DNA of 64,000 bases from Sphingopyxis terrae subsp. terrae NBRC 15098 (GTDB lineage Bacteria > Pseudomonadota > Alphaproteobacteria > Sphingomonadales > Sphingomonadaceae), in contig NZ_CP013342.1 in the NCBI RefSeq assembly GCF_001610975.1, positions 248,001 to 312,000 of the forward strand, written 5' to 3'. Below the pieces are notes generated by a model. The model had not been told where the DNA came from. It saw only the letters and a program-made list of their open reading frames with translations, and ran no database searches. The position numbers and the translations under genes are program-made. How positions within the stretch are numbered: position 1 is the first letter of the stretch; each line of letters begins with the position of its first letter. Shown here piece by piece: positions 1 to 7,103 of the stretch.

Positions 1-429
1 GGTGCCGACGCGTTTGATCGTGAGCCGGAAGGCATCACCGTCTTCGAACACGACATGAATATGCGCGGCATCGATCCTGGAGCTGGTCGCGATGCTTGCG
101 ATATAAGCCTGCGTGCCAAATGCCTCGGAGACGATGTGCGGCGGGCGCTCGTCCGGACCGCCCCCGGCGTTCTCGCATTTGTCGATATGCGTCTCGATCA
201 GTTCGGAAAGGAACGCGGCCATCGTCGAAAGGCGCGTCCTCGCGGAGCCCGCGTCGCCACTCTCGGGAGGGCCGAGGTCGCGCAAGATGGGCGCAAGAGC
301 ATCGTTGATCAGGTTCAGGAGATGCGATCTCCCCTCGGCATCCATTCCGGCGAGTAGCGAGGATGGGATCAAATTGTTGACCGCATGGGTCGCGTTGTCG
401 ACGAGATCGTCGAATTCGTCTTCCGCCAT
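1..429 (-). CDS. Hypothetical protein, 3' end cut by window edge
   Basis: The minus-strand frame is open from an ATG at 429 to the window edge, giving 143 residues without a stop. A Shine-Dalgarno GAGGAG sits about nine bases before the ATG. The visible part starts MAEDEFDDLVDNATHAV, is acidic, and has helical stretches (HLLNLINDALAPILRDL; TMAAFLSELIETHIDKC) followed by a more strand-like end (AAHIHVVFEDGDAFRLTIKRVG). I recognise no family. It is the most downstream visible member of the minus-strand backbone run, 73 bases after the GHKL ATPase gene. Function unknown. Confidence 0.7.
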   Translation of the reverse strand, partial: MAEDEFDDLVDNATHAVNNLIPSSLLAGMDAEGRSHLLNLINDALAPILRDLGPPESGDAGSARTRLSTMAAFLSELIETHIDKCENAGGGPDERPPHIVSEAFGTQAYIASIATSSRIDAAHIHVVFEDGDAFRLTIKRVGT

Positions 430-502
430 GGGAGTGACTCCTCGGGAATTGGGCCGGTCAGGTGACCACGGATCGCCCGCTCGGTTCAAGATTCCGGCAT
501 CG

Positions 503-2188
503 TCATGCCACAGTGGTTTCAGGGTCGGCGTCATTGGCCGCCAACGCGACCCGCACATTGCCGTGATAGGCCTCGAGCGTGAGCCGCCGCCCGATCGGGA
601 TCATCCATTGAACTTCTTCGGCGAAAACGGCGCGGATGTTCTCGGCGAGCGCTTCATCGGCTCCAAGAAGCAGTTCATTTGCAAATTTGCGGGCATCGCG
701 TTCAAAATCGCGGTGCTGGGTGTGCCAACTATCGCTGCTACAATCCTCGTCGTAGGCAAAGCAGCAATCCTCGATCATCTGCGCAAGCGCCGCCGGCGCG
801 ATAGTGGCTCCTTCGCGAACGAAGACATGGGTTTCATCAAGACCGCTTCCGCCATTCGCACAGACCAGCATGTCGACGGGAAAGTTCAACGTCGCGATCG
901 GCTCGTCGGACGCGGCGCAGCGGACGACTGGAACTTCGAGCGTGATCATAGGAACGCGGCCAGACAATGTGTCCGAGCAAATCACATCGCCGTCGGCGTA
1001 GTGAATCTGACGCCCGTCAATCTCGGTCGCAAAGGACAGGCCCGTGACGCGGGGAAGGTCATCATACCATTTGTAGCCCGCGAACGCGTCCTCGGCGCGG
1101 ACGGCACGAAAGCCGAGCCTCTCTTCGGTCAGCAGCGATGCCGCGCATTGCTCGATATCGGCGTCATGATCGGGAATCAGGATCATCGGGACGGCCTCGA
1201 TGCGGGCGCCCTCGGCGCCGCCACGATCGTCCGCCGTGCGTGGGCACCATTCGGAGAGCCAGGCACTGGCTTCGGGAAGTTCGATGCCGAGATCGGCTGC
1301 GCGCTGCCAGTTCTGGAATGAAAGTCGGTGGCTGCTCTCGGTTGCAATGGTTCGATAAATGGTGGCCTGAACGGCTACCCGCAGCGAAGCGAGCGCGGCA
1401 TTATCGACCATTTCCTTGCGCGCAGGGAGCACGAGCTGCAACGATGGCGCGTCGACGATGTCGATCCGGGCCGTCCAGGGATACGAACCATCGACCTCTT
1501 TGACCGACGGCAAGCGGCAGGCGACCTTGACCCCGTGAAAGTTGATCCGCGGTTCAGTCGCGAGATCATAATTCGCGCGGAAGATGCCGATCCGGCAACC
1601 GTTCCATTCCTCGACCCGATGGGCCCCTTCGAGGAAATCCTCACGCGGCAGCAGTGCGCCGTGGAAGTGGACAGGCAGGGGGAAATGCTTGGCAGCGGCC
1701 TCGATCTGGCCCCGAAGATTGCAGAGCCATTCCTTGGGCATGGCGATGATGATCTCTGTGCCCGCCCGGATGCGACAGTTTTCGACAGCCAGGGGCTGCG
1801 CTCCTTCCCAGCCGTCCGCGGGGATGGTCATTGTCCAGCCCTCGTCTGCGACCCGCGAGAAGGACCGCACGGTCACGGTCCTGCCGGCCAGGCTGAACAC
1901 ACCCATGCCGGCCGGGTCCTCGCGCTGCGCGATCTCGTCGCTCCAGCCAGAGCGCCCAAGCGTGACGAAGGAAGCAGGGTCGTCGATACCGCGGCCATCG
2001 TCGGCGATGTGAAGGCTCGAGCTGCCCTCGTGGTCGCCCAGATGAACGTCGATCCGTCCGGCGCCCGCGCGGCGGGCATTCTGGAACAGCTCGTTGAGAA
2101 CGTCGGTGATCGTCCCATTGAACAGGCGCGATACCTTCGTGATGAGTTCATCGCCGACCGATGGCCGAATCTCGCGGGGAAGCGTCAT
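503..2188 (-). CDS. GHKL (HSP90/histidine-kinase-like) ATPase domain protein
   Basis: 561 residues. The N-terminal 110 residues carry the Bergerat ATP-binding fold: an N box (NELFQNA, about 32-38), a G1 box (DDGRGI, about 63-68) and a G2-like GMGVFSL (about 94-100). No histidine-kinase dimerisation or receiver domain, HSP90 middle domain or MutL C-terminus is evident; the rest has no recognised family. The ATG has GGAG about eight bases upstream. Known members of this superfamily use ATP-driven conformational change (chaperones, topoisomerases, MutL, MORC and several phage-defence ATPases). Its place in the island backbone suggests element maintenance or defence, but that is inference. The C-terminal quarter is rich in acidic and Cys residues (EDCCFAYDEDCSSDSW). 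Confidence 0.8.
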   Translation of the reverse strand: MTLPREIRPSVGDELITKVSRLFNGTITDVLNELFQNARRAGAGRIDVHLGDHEGSSSLHIADDGRGIDDPASFVTLGRSGWSDEIAQREDPAGMGVFSLAGRTVTVRSFSRVADEGWTMTIPADGWEGAQPLAVENCRIRAGTEIIIAMPKEWLCNLRGQIEAAAKHFPLPVHFHGALLPREDFLEGAHRVEEWNGCRIGIFRANYDLATEPRINFHGVKVACRLPSVKEVDGSYPWTARIDIVDAPSLQLVLPARKEMVDNAALASLRVAVQATIYRTIATESSHRLSFQNWQRAADLGIELPEASAWLSEWCPRTADDRGGAEGARIEAVPMILIPDHDADIEQCAASLLTEERLGFRAVRAEDAFAGYKWYDDLPRVTGLSFATEIDGRQIHYADGDVICSDTLSGRVPMITLEVPVVRCAASDEPIATLNFPVDMLVCANGGSGLDETHVFVREGATIAPAALAQMIEDCCFAYDEDCSSDSWHTQHRDFERDARKFANELLLGADEALAENIRAVFAEEVQWMIPIGRRLTLEAYHGNVRVALAANDADPETTVA

Positions 2189-2230
2189 GACAGGATCTCC
2201 GGTTGCCGGGCAACATCATTGCTGCCGCAC

Positions 2231-2252
2231 CGCCCCGCTCCCCCTTTCCTCC
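2231..2252 (-). repeat. Purine-rich intergenic tract, copy 1
   Basis: In the minus (transcript) sense this reads GGAGGAAAGGGGGAGCGGGG plus CG. It lies between the gene ending at 2299 and the GHKL gene starting at 2188. A C-rich segment just upstream in the transcript (2260-2273, CGCCCGCTTCCCCT) could pair with it, leaving GGAGGA in the loop. One of eight similar tracts in the island. Confidence 0.6.
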
Positions 2253-2298
2253 TAGCCCAGGGGAAGCGGGCGCATGGGCCCGTCATCAGGGGCCCCGC

Positions 2299-2781
2299 TT
2301 ATCGGCTTCGGCGAATGGCTCGCTCAGCCTCGGTTTCGACATAGACCTGTTGTGAGCGACCGCGGCGGCGCTTGCGGATGCGGCCATCGACATGGGCCTC
2401 GGCCCAGCGCCGCGCCTCGGCGGCGCGCATGCCCATCGCGCATTCGTCGGCTTGCTCGAAGATCGTGTAGGCAAGCGCATATTGCTCGCGCTCGGGAAGA
2501 GCGAGCAGGGCCGAAGCGACCGGCAGAAGCCCCTCGTAGAATTCGAGAACATGGCGGCCGCCGCCATGGTGCATCAATATGGCGAGGCGGCCCTTCTTGC
2601 CGATGCCGGTCGGCCTTGCGATCATCACATTGTGCGAGGCATAGGTGACGCCGGCGCTGCAGCCGTCGGGTTCCGTCGGATAGTAGACGCGATCATCGCG
2701 CGCCGGCAGTGGGTGGGCGATGATATCGTAGCCGTCGAACGTTTCGACCTTTCGTATGTGATTATGTCCGATAACGCTCAT
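2299..2781 (-). CDS. Hypothetical island backbone protein
   Basis: 160 residues from an ATG at 2781 (MSVIGHNHIRKVETFDG), preceded by a purine-rich AAAGAAAGGG. A longer frame begins 23 codons upstream, but that start would lie next to the stop of the preceding gene and add a poorly structured leader. A central segment (GRLAILMHHGGGRHVLEFYEGLL) looks like a beta-strand followed by a Gly-rich turn. The C-terminus is very basic (GRIRKRRRGRSQQ), suggesting nucleic-acid contact. No family recognised. It is a member of the collinear minus-strand backbone run. Confidence 0.7.
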   Translation of the reverse strand: MSVIGHNHIRKVETFDGYDIIAHPLPARDDRVYYPTEPDGCSAGVTYASHNVMIARPTGIGKKGRLAILMHHGGGRHVLEFYEGLLPVASALLALPEREQYALAYTIFEQADECAMGMRAAEARRWAEAHVDGRIRKRRRGRSQQVYVETEAERAIRRSR

Positions 2782-2849
2782 TTCAGACCCTTTCTTTTTG
2801 GGTGGCTTCAGGACGAGGTTGCAGGTTTCGTGGACTCGGCCGACCGACA

Positions 2850-3311
2850 TCAGGCGGCGCGTAAATTGTCGCCCTGACGCAGACCGAGGTCGAAGGCCGT
2901 GAGAATGTCGAGGTTGGCCTCAAGGCGATCGAACGCGGCCGTGAGGTCCGCGATTTGGATCCAGACGCACGCATCGCCTGGGTCATGGTCGAGCTCGAAT
3001 ACGATCGGCACCGAGTCCGCTGTCATCTCGGGGAAGATCGAGCGGATGATCAGCAATTCGATCCTGCGGCTGAGCGCCCCGATGCGCGGCGCGAGGGCCG
3101 CACGTTCGACGGGGCTCATCATCAAATAGCGCTCGGGCGCTACGATGGGCGCCATGCGAACACATGCGATCCGCCCCGCAATCTTGGGCGCAGCGGACGC
3201 ACCGCCGATCATGCGTCGTTCTGCCGCGACGCCGTCGGCGGGGACCAGGACGCGGTAGATATAATGGGGCGGCGTCCCCGCGAGGCGGGAACGGGAGACA
3301 ATGATTTCCAT
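2850..3311 (-). CDS. Hypothetical island backbone protein
   Basis: 153 residues, starting MEIIVSRSRLAGTPPHYIYRVLV. The chosen ATG has a strong GAGGAG nine bases upstream and lies 11 bases after the stop of the preceding gene (3323), so the two are probably translated from one transcript. A longer frame reads upstream through the neighbour's coding sequence and is rejected as a shadow. The protein has an alternating hydrophobic N-terminal half and an acidic C-terminus (VFELDHDPGDACVWIQIADLTAAFDRLE). No signal peptide, membrane segment or known motif was seen. Function unknown. Confidence 0.72.
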   Translation of the reverse strand: MEIIVSRSRLAGTPPHYIYRVLVPADGVAAERRMIGGASAAPKIAGRIACVRMAPIVAPERYLMMSPVERAALAPRIGALSRRIELLIIRSIFPEMTADSVPIVFELDHDPGDACVWIQIADLTAAFDRLEANLDILTAFDLGLRQGDNLRAA

Positions 3312-3322
3312 CGATTTGCTCC

Positions 3323-3967
3323 TCAGGCAACGAGCCGCAGGGGCGGCGATCCGGGGTTGGGGAGATGGAGGTCGCGGCGGATGCGCGCCGCCAGGCGATC
3401 GGGCTCGAGCAGTTCGCCAATGGCGGCCCAATGATTGCGGTCGCCGCAATAGTCTCGTCGACCTGCGACACGGCGAAACATCACCTCGCGGCCGGACCCG
3501 ATGCCGAGGCCGAGCTGGACATAGATGCCTTCGCCATGAAGGACGATCTCGCCGCTGACCGCGATGCCGCCCTTGTTCGAGCGCAGGTCGTAGCTTCCGT
3601 CGGCGAGGCAAAGCGCGTCGGCGAGGCGCTTCAGCGCCTTCCGGCCATCGCTATGGAAGAGCTTCTTGGCCTGCTCGTCATAGCTGACGCCCTTTTGCGC
3701 GAGCACCGCGAGGGCGGATTTGCCTCGCATGTCGGCAATCCGGTCCATGCAGGCGCGGCGAAGCAGACTGTCACCCTCGCCCAAGTCTCTCGCGATGGCG
3801 CCGAGATGGCGTGCCAGCAAAATCACGGCGGGATCGAGATCGTCGGACTTGCCCGCGTTCCGGCAATCCGTGATCGCGGCGGTCAGCGCGTGGAGACAGG
3901 CGGGAAGCGTCGACAGCCCCGAGGGATCGAGCGCTTGCTGAAATCGGAACGCGATATCGTAAGCCAT
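3323..3967 (-). CDS. Hypothetical island backbone protein
   Basis: 214 residues from MAYDIAFRFQQALDPSGL. AGGAG lies about eight bases before this ATG; an in-frame ATG ten codons upstream is less well placed. The N-terminal half is helical with Cys residues (ACLHALTAAITDCRNAG; RRACMDRIADMRG). The C-terminal half is Gly-rich and strand-like (GIAVSGEIVLHGEGIYVQLGLG) and includes YCGDRNHW. No known domain identified. It is followed closely by the gene ending at 2850. Confidence 0.72.
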   Translation of the reverse strand: MAYDIAFRFQQALDPSGLSTLPACLHALTAAITDCRNAGKSDDLDPAVILLARHLGAIARDLGEGDSLLRRACMDRIADMRGKSALAVLAQKGVSYDEQAKKLFHSDGRKALKRLADALCLADGSYDLRSNKGGIAVSGEIVLHGEGIYVQLGLGIGSGREVMFRRVAGRRDYCGDRNHWAAIGELLEPDRLAARIRRDLHLPNPGSPPLRLVA

Positions 3968-4003
3968 GGGATAGGCTCCTGCCTTCGGGCGCCCCATCGC
4001 GCC

Positions 4004-4029
4004 CGCCCCTGCCCATCCCCCTCTCCTCC
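4004..4029 (-). repeat. Purine-rich intergenic tract, copy 2
   Basis: Minus-strand core GGAGGAGAGGGGGATGGGC followed by AGGGGCG. It fills the gap between the stop at 4034 and the start at 3967. The core differs from copy 1 at only one or two bases although the flanks are unrelated. Confidence 0.6.
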
Positions 4030-4033
4030 GGCT

Positions 4034-4303
4034 TCAGTCGGCCAGTTGCGGTTCGCAATTATCGATTAGCTCGGCACAGCAATCCTCGATCTGGACGCCC
4101 AGCGGGCTCGGGCCGGGATCGAAGATCATCTTGAGGCATGCGCAGATATCGGGCTGGCCCTGTGTCCCGCACATCAGTTCAAAATCGGACTGATCGGCGG
4201 TTCCGCTCGTCTGCGCATAGGCGGCAAAGGCCGATTGCCGCATGATTTGCTCGTCCCACACATCGACATAGAGCGTCACGCTCGCGCTGGTGATGCCGGT
4301 CAC
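4034..4303 (-). CDS. Small hypothetical protein translationally coupled to its upstream neighbour
   Basis: 89 residues from a GTG at 4303 that overlaps the stop codon of the preceding gene as GTGA, with TTGAGGA directly upstream as ribosome-binding site. A longer frame starting at 4444 lies wholly inside the neighbour and is not used. The product is acidic and Cys-rich, with several Cys in the last 50 residues (MCGTQGQPDICACL; EDCCAELIDNCEPQ), so metal binding or disulfides are conceivable. The family is not recognised. The overlap implies tightly linked expression of the two proteins. Confidence 0.65.
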   Translation of the reverse strand: MTGITSASVTLYVDVWDEQIMRQSAFAAYAQTSGTADQSDFELMCGTQGQPDICACLKMIFDPGPSPLGVQIEDCCAELIDNCEPQLAD

Positions 4304-4842
4304 GTCCTCAATCCCGGGCGGACCGATCGCAGCGTTTCGTCCATCATCTCGCGGGTCGAGGTGCCGAGAATCTCCGTGCCGGTGATGACGAAATATCCGC
4401 CGCCATGCTGGCCCGGCCTGAACTTGTCGCAGGTAGACGCCCACTCGAAACCGAAGGGAAGCGCGCTTTTGCAGACCTTTTGGATCAGCGATGCGAGCGC
4501 CTCAACATCGGCTTCATGTCCGCGAATGAACGCGACGCGGCCCGTATCGTCGCGATTGTCGTCGATCGTGATGTCCGCATCGAATGAGGGAATATCAGGA
4601 TAGGGCCAGAGTTCGAGGAAGGATGCGAACGGATCTTCTTCGTGATCTTGCTTGGGGAAGAATTTGCTGAAGGCATCGCTGCAGGCGGCGTAGAGCGACG
4701 CGAGCGCCGCCATCTCCCCGCTCGGTGTTCCCTCGAAATCGCCGGACAGTTTCTCGGCGACAAGAAAGCATTCCTCGAGCAGCGATGCTTCTTCGGGCGT
4801 GACGGGCACATTGAAGGCCGTCTCGACATAGTTGTTGGCCAT
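4300..4842 (-). CDS. Hypothetical acidic backbone protein
   Basis: 180 residues starting MANNYVETAFNVPVTPEEASLLEE. AAGGA lies eight bases upstream of this ATG; the frame opens 67 codons earlier, but that part overlaps the preceding gene. The N-terminal two thirds is acidic and helical. The C-terminal part (FGFEWASTCDKFRPGQHGGGYFVITG) looks like a compact beta region. It overlaps the start of the next gene by four bases (GTGA). No recognised family. Confidence 0.7.
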   Translation of the reverse strand: MANNYVETAFNVPVTPEEASLLEECFLVAEKLSGDFEGTPSGEMAALASLYAACSDAFSKFFPKQDHEEDPFASFLELWPYPDIPSFDADITIDDNRDDTGRVAFIRGHEADVEALASLIQKVCKSALPFGFEWASTCDKFRPGQHGGGYFVITGTEILGTSTREMMDETLRSVRPGLRT

Positions 4843-4873
4843 GTTCGGATTCCTTGGCGTTCGTGCTGGTCGC

Positions 4874-5350
4874 TCATTTCTGCGATAGGTGGATGTCCAG
4901 GGCCTGGCGGAGCAGGTCGTCGCGCGCGCCATTGACGATGATCGCATCGGGATTGGTCGCCAGGACCGCACTGATGATCGTGTCGGCCGGGCGCTTACGC
5001 AGCGGGTACTGGAAGATCTGACCACGCTCGATCGTAACGACAAAGGTGCGCATCAGCCGCTTCAATCGGCGGCGTTCGAGTTCGCGGGCAAGGAGATCGC
5101 CGACTTCGACCTCGAGGTCATGATCGTAGGTGAACTTGCCGAAGGACTGCTGCGGCCGGTTCGCGACCAGCCATTGGTTGACTTCCATCTCGGTCCAGCG
5201 GCCGACCTTATGGAAGAAGTCAGCGCCGCCCGTCCCTTGGTTGCGGGCATGGAAGGCCAGTTCGCCATCGATATAGACGTCGGCCGTGTAGGCGCTGGTT
5301 TCCTGCGACAGCGCAGCATTATAGGTGATGCGGCGAAGTTCGATTTTCAT
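4874..5350 (-). CDS. Hypothetical island backbone protein
   Basis: 158 residues, MKIELRRITYNAALSQETSAYTADVYIDGELAF, with a near-perfect AGGAGG ten bases before the ATG. The N-terminal 60 residues look like a beta sheet with a conserved-looking DVYIDGELAFHARNQGTGG turn. A basic helix follows (ARELERRRLKRLMR), and the end is helical (ARDDLLRQALDIHLSQ). No enzyme motif recognised. It is the first gene after purine tract copy 3 in the transcript direction. Confidence 0.7.
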   Translation of the reverse strand: MKIELRRITYNAALSQETSAYTADVYIDGELAFHARNQGTGGADFFHKVGRWTEMEVNQWLVANRPQQSFGKFTYDHDLEVEVGDLLARELERRRLKRLMRTFVVTIERGQIFQYPLRKRPADTIISAVLATNPDAIIVNGARDDLLRQALDIHLSQK

Positions 5351-5385
5351 GGGTAGTATACCTCCTGAGTTGGACGATCACCCGA

Positions 5386-5404
5386 GCCCCTCTCCCTCTT
5401 CTCC
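5386..5404 (-). repeat. Purine-rich intergenic tract, copy 3
   Basis: Minus-strand reading GGAGAAGAGGGAGAGGGGC, about 35 bases upstream of the start at 5350. It is the most diverged of the clear copies: the G5 run is split by an A. Confidence 0.45.
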
Positions 5405-5489
5405 ATGCAGCGACCACGATGGCTGCGCTGTCGGTCGCTGTTTGTCGGGAATTTCAGGCCGTGCTGGAGTATCGAGCCTGGGCTCAATT

Positions 5490-5726
5490 CTATGTGCGGA
5501 GAGTCGCTGTTCGATCGTACAGGTCGAGGAGAATTCCCAACCCCGCGGCTTCCGTATAGGTGAGATCGCGATGGCCATCCGCATCGAGGCCGCTTGCCAG
5601 CTCGATGACAGGGTGAACCGAGATAATTTGCCCTGAGGGAAGCCGAAACTGGTTCTCGATGCCGGGTGAGGGAGTGGTGCCGTCAGGCACGTCCATCCGA
5701 CCTTGAATCTGGAAAATGATGTGCAT
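5490..5726 (-). CDS. Small hypothetical protein
   Basis: 78 residues, MHIIFQIQGRMDVPDGTTPSPG, with GGAGA six bases before the ATG. A longer frame extends upstream into the neighbouring Mom-like gene and is rejected. The middle (FRLPSGQIISVHPVIELASG) looks like two beta strands. The C-terminal half is helical (LTYTEAAGLGILLDLYDRTATL). No family recognised. It lies 62 bases after the Mom-like gene in the same direction. Confidence 0.6.
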   Translation of the reverse strand: MHIIFQIQGRMDVPDGTTPSPGIENQFRLPSGQIISVHPVIELASGLDADGHRDLTYTEAAGLGILLDLYDRTATLRT

Positions 5727-5788
5727 GAGCTTTCTCCGTGAACGAGTAGATTTGGGCAGTCGTCGCCGCCGATCACTGAAAGGACCGC

Positions 5789-6637
5789 CTAGGCAGCGAG
5801 GTCGAGGAGCGGGAGCGCTGTGACGTCGCCTCCGGTCGCCGCCCGGTCTAGGATGGGATAAGGCAGGCTCGGCACCTTGCGCGCGGCGATCCGGACCGCC
5901 CTCGTCAAGGGAAAGAGATAGGCGTGGCAGCCAGGATGGCGGCGCCGTGTCAAAAAGCCGGTGTGTTCTAGGCTGGCGAGCCATTCGCCACGGTCCTCAC
6001 CGAGGCGCGGCGCGCGGGCACCGGCTCGGATCAAATCCTCCATCGCATATCTCTGACCGCATTCGGCATTGCGGATCTTGGATATTGCCCGCGACGATAT
6101 GGGGCGCCCATCGGGAAGGATGAGGTCAACGCGCGGGCTTGATCGGCCGGTGTAGCGACTTCCCATCACCGCGTAGAGGCCGCCGACATGGCCAGGAAGG
6201 AACACGTGTCCGTCTGCATCGACGCGCCTGACCGGGTCGGCATAGGATATGACCGACAGAATCTCGGGTTTCTGGCGGCGGAGCAGCCGGAACGCCCGTG
6301 CCGCCAGGAACGATTCCGAATTGGCGCCCTGACTGTCGAGTATGACGAGACGTCCAAGGTCGCACGCCGCGCGCGGATCGCCGAGGCCCGCCGTTTTCGG
6401 AGCGCTTGCATTATTGACCGGGTGCGAGAAGACGCAAACGCCCACGAGTTCCGATCGTCCGCCGCGGCCATTGGCGAAGAGGCCGACCGAGAGCCGTGCG
6501 ACCGGCATCGCCCCCGCATAATGATGTTCCCTGACGAACGGCGCGGCCTCACGCCGGGTATCGATTATATCGACGGACAGGGTTCCGGGGTCGATCTCCC
6601 AGTGCCCGGCACCCAGCGGCACCGGCGCTCGCGCCAC
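5789..6637 (-). CDS. Mom-like GNAT acyltransferase (putative DNA-adenine modification)
   Basis: About 282 residues from a GTG at 6637; this start is uncertain because no good Shine-Dalgarno is seen and the frame continues upstream inside the preceding gene. The order VREHHYAG, CDLGRLVILD, ESFLAARAFRLLRRQKP, ISYADP, GHVGGLYAVMGSRYTGRS, LPDGR and SKIRNAECGQ matches, from memory, the layout of phage Mu Mom and related proteins. Known: Mom is a GNAT-fold enzyme that converts adenine in DNA to a carbamoylmethyl derivative, protecting phage DNA from restriction. Inferred here: self-DNA modification or anti-restriction for the element. The C-terminal 80 residues (winged-helix-like GEWLASLEHTGFLTRRRHPGCHAYLF) fit the longer Mom-like proteins. 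Confidence 0.62.
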   Translation of the reverse strand: MARAPVPLGAGHWEIDPGTLSVDIIDTRREAAPFVREHHYAGAMPVARLSVGLFANGRGGRSELVGVCVFSHPVNNASAPKTAGLGDPRAACDLGRLVILDSQGANSESFLAARAFRLLRRQKPEILSVISYADPVRRVDADGHVFLPGHVGGLYAVMGSRYTGRSSPRVDLILPDGRPISSRAISKIRNAECGQRYAMEDLIRAGARAPRLGEDRGEWLASLEHTGFLTRRRHPGCHAYLFPLTRAVRIAARKVPSLPYPILDRAATGGDVTALPLLDLAA

Positions 6638-6656
6638 CGCTGGGTCCGGTCGGTGA

Positions 6657-7046
6657 TCATTCGGGATCGCCCGCGCCGTCGTCGGTGGATTTGACTGCGG
6701 CCGTCCGAGAAAGGTCGGGAATGCGCGGGTCGTTGTAGATGCTGTCGAGCGACAGCGAGAGCGCGCGGTGCTGGGCGCCTTCGGGCGTCGAAGCGTCGAT
6801 CGTGAAGACCTCGGTCGCGAAGCGGTCATCGCCGCTATAGAAATCGACGTCGACGACATAGGTGACGATATCTGCCGGAGCGGTCGGCGACAGTGACTTG
6901 TCGAGCAGGTCGATGACGGTGGATCGCAGACCGTCGATATCAGGATCGAAATCTTCCCACGTCACATGGTCGGGGCATTCATCGACGAGATAGTTGGACA
7001 TGAGATCCTGCATCGTCTCAAGCAGCGTGTGGCGTGCGTCGGCCAT
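6657..7046 (-). CDS. Hypothetical acidic backbone protein
   Basis: 129 residues, MADARHTLLETMQDLMSNYLVDECPDHVTWEDFDPD, with GGAGGA eight bases upstream. It is strongly acidic throughout. A central strand pattern (ADIVTYVVDVDFYSGDDRFATEVFTIDA) suggests an antiparallel sheet. No known family. Its stop lies near the likely start of the Mom-like gene. A strong hairpin separates it from the DUF932 gene upstream. Confidence 0.7.
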   Translation of the reverse strand: MADARHTLLETMQDLMSNYLVDECPDHVTWEDFDPDIDGLRSTVIDLLDKSLSPTAPADIVTYVVDVDFYSGDDRFATEVFTIDASTPEGAQHRALSLSLDSIYNDPRIPDLSRTAAVKSTDDGAGDPE

Positions 7047-7062
7047 GGTTTTCCTCCTTCGG

Positions 7063-7095
7063 AAAATTGGCCGCCGGACGATCGCGTCCGGCGGC
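7063..7095 (-). terminator. Hairpin with T-rich tail after DUF932 gene
   Basis: A perfect 10-base stem (GCCGCCGGAC/GTCCGGCGGC, 7070-7095) with a six-base loop begins 9 bases past the DUF932 stop. In the minus direction it is followed by CAATTTT. It fits an intrinsic or partial terminator, so the genes downstream may be only partly cotranscribed with DUF932. Confidence 0.6.
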
Positions 7096-7103
7096 GCAGA
7101 ATG

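Noticed and set aside
113-1321. Long plus-strand open frame opposite the GHKL ATPase region
   Set aside because: It has no ribosome-binding site and unlikely composition; it is antisense to a clear GHKL gene. High-GC genomes make such frames routinely.
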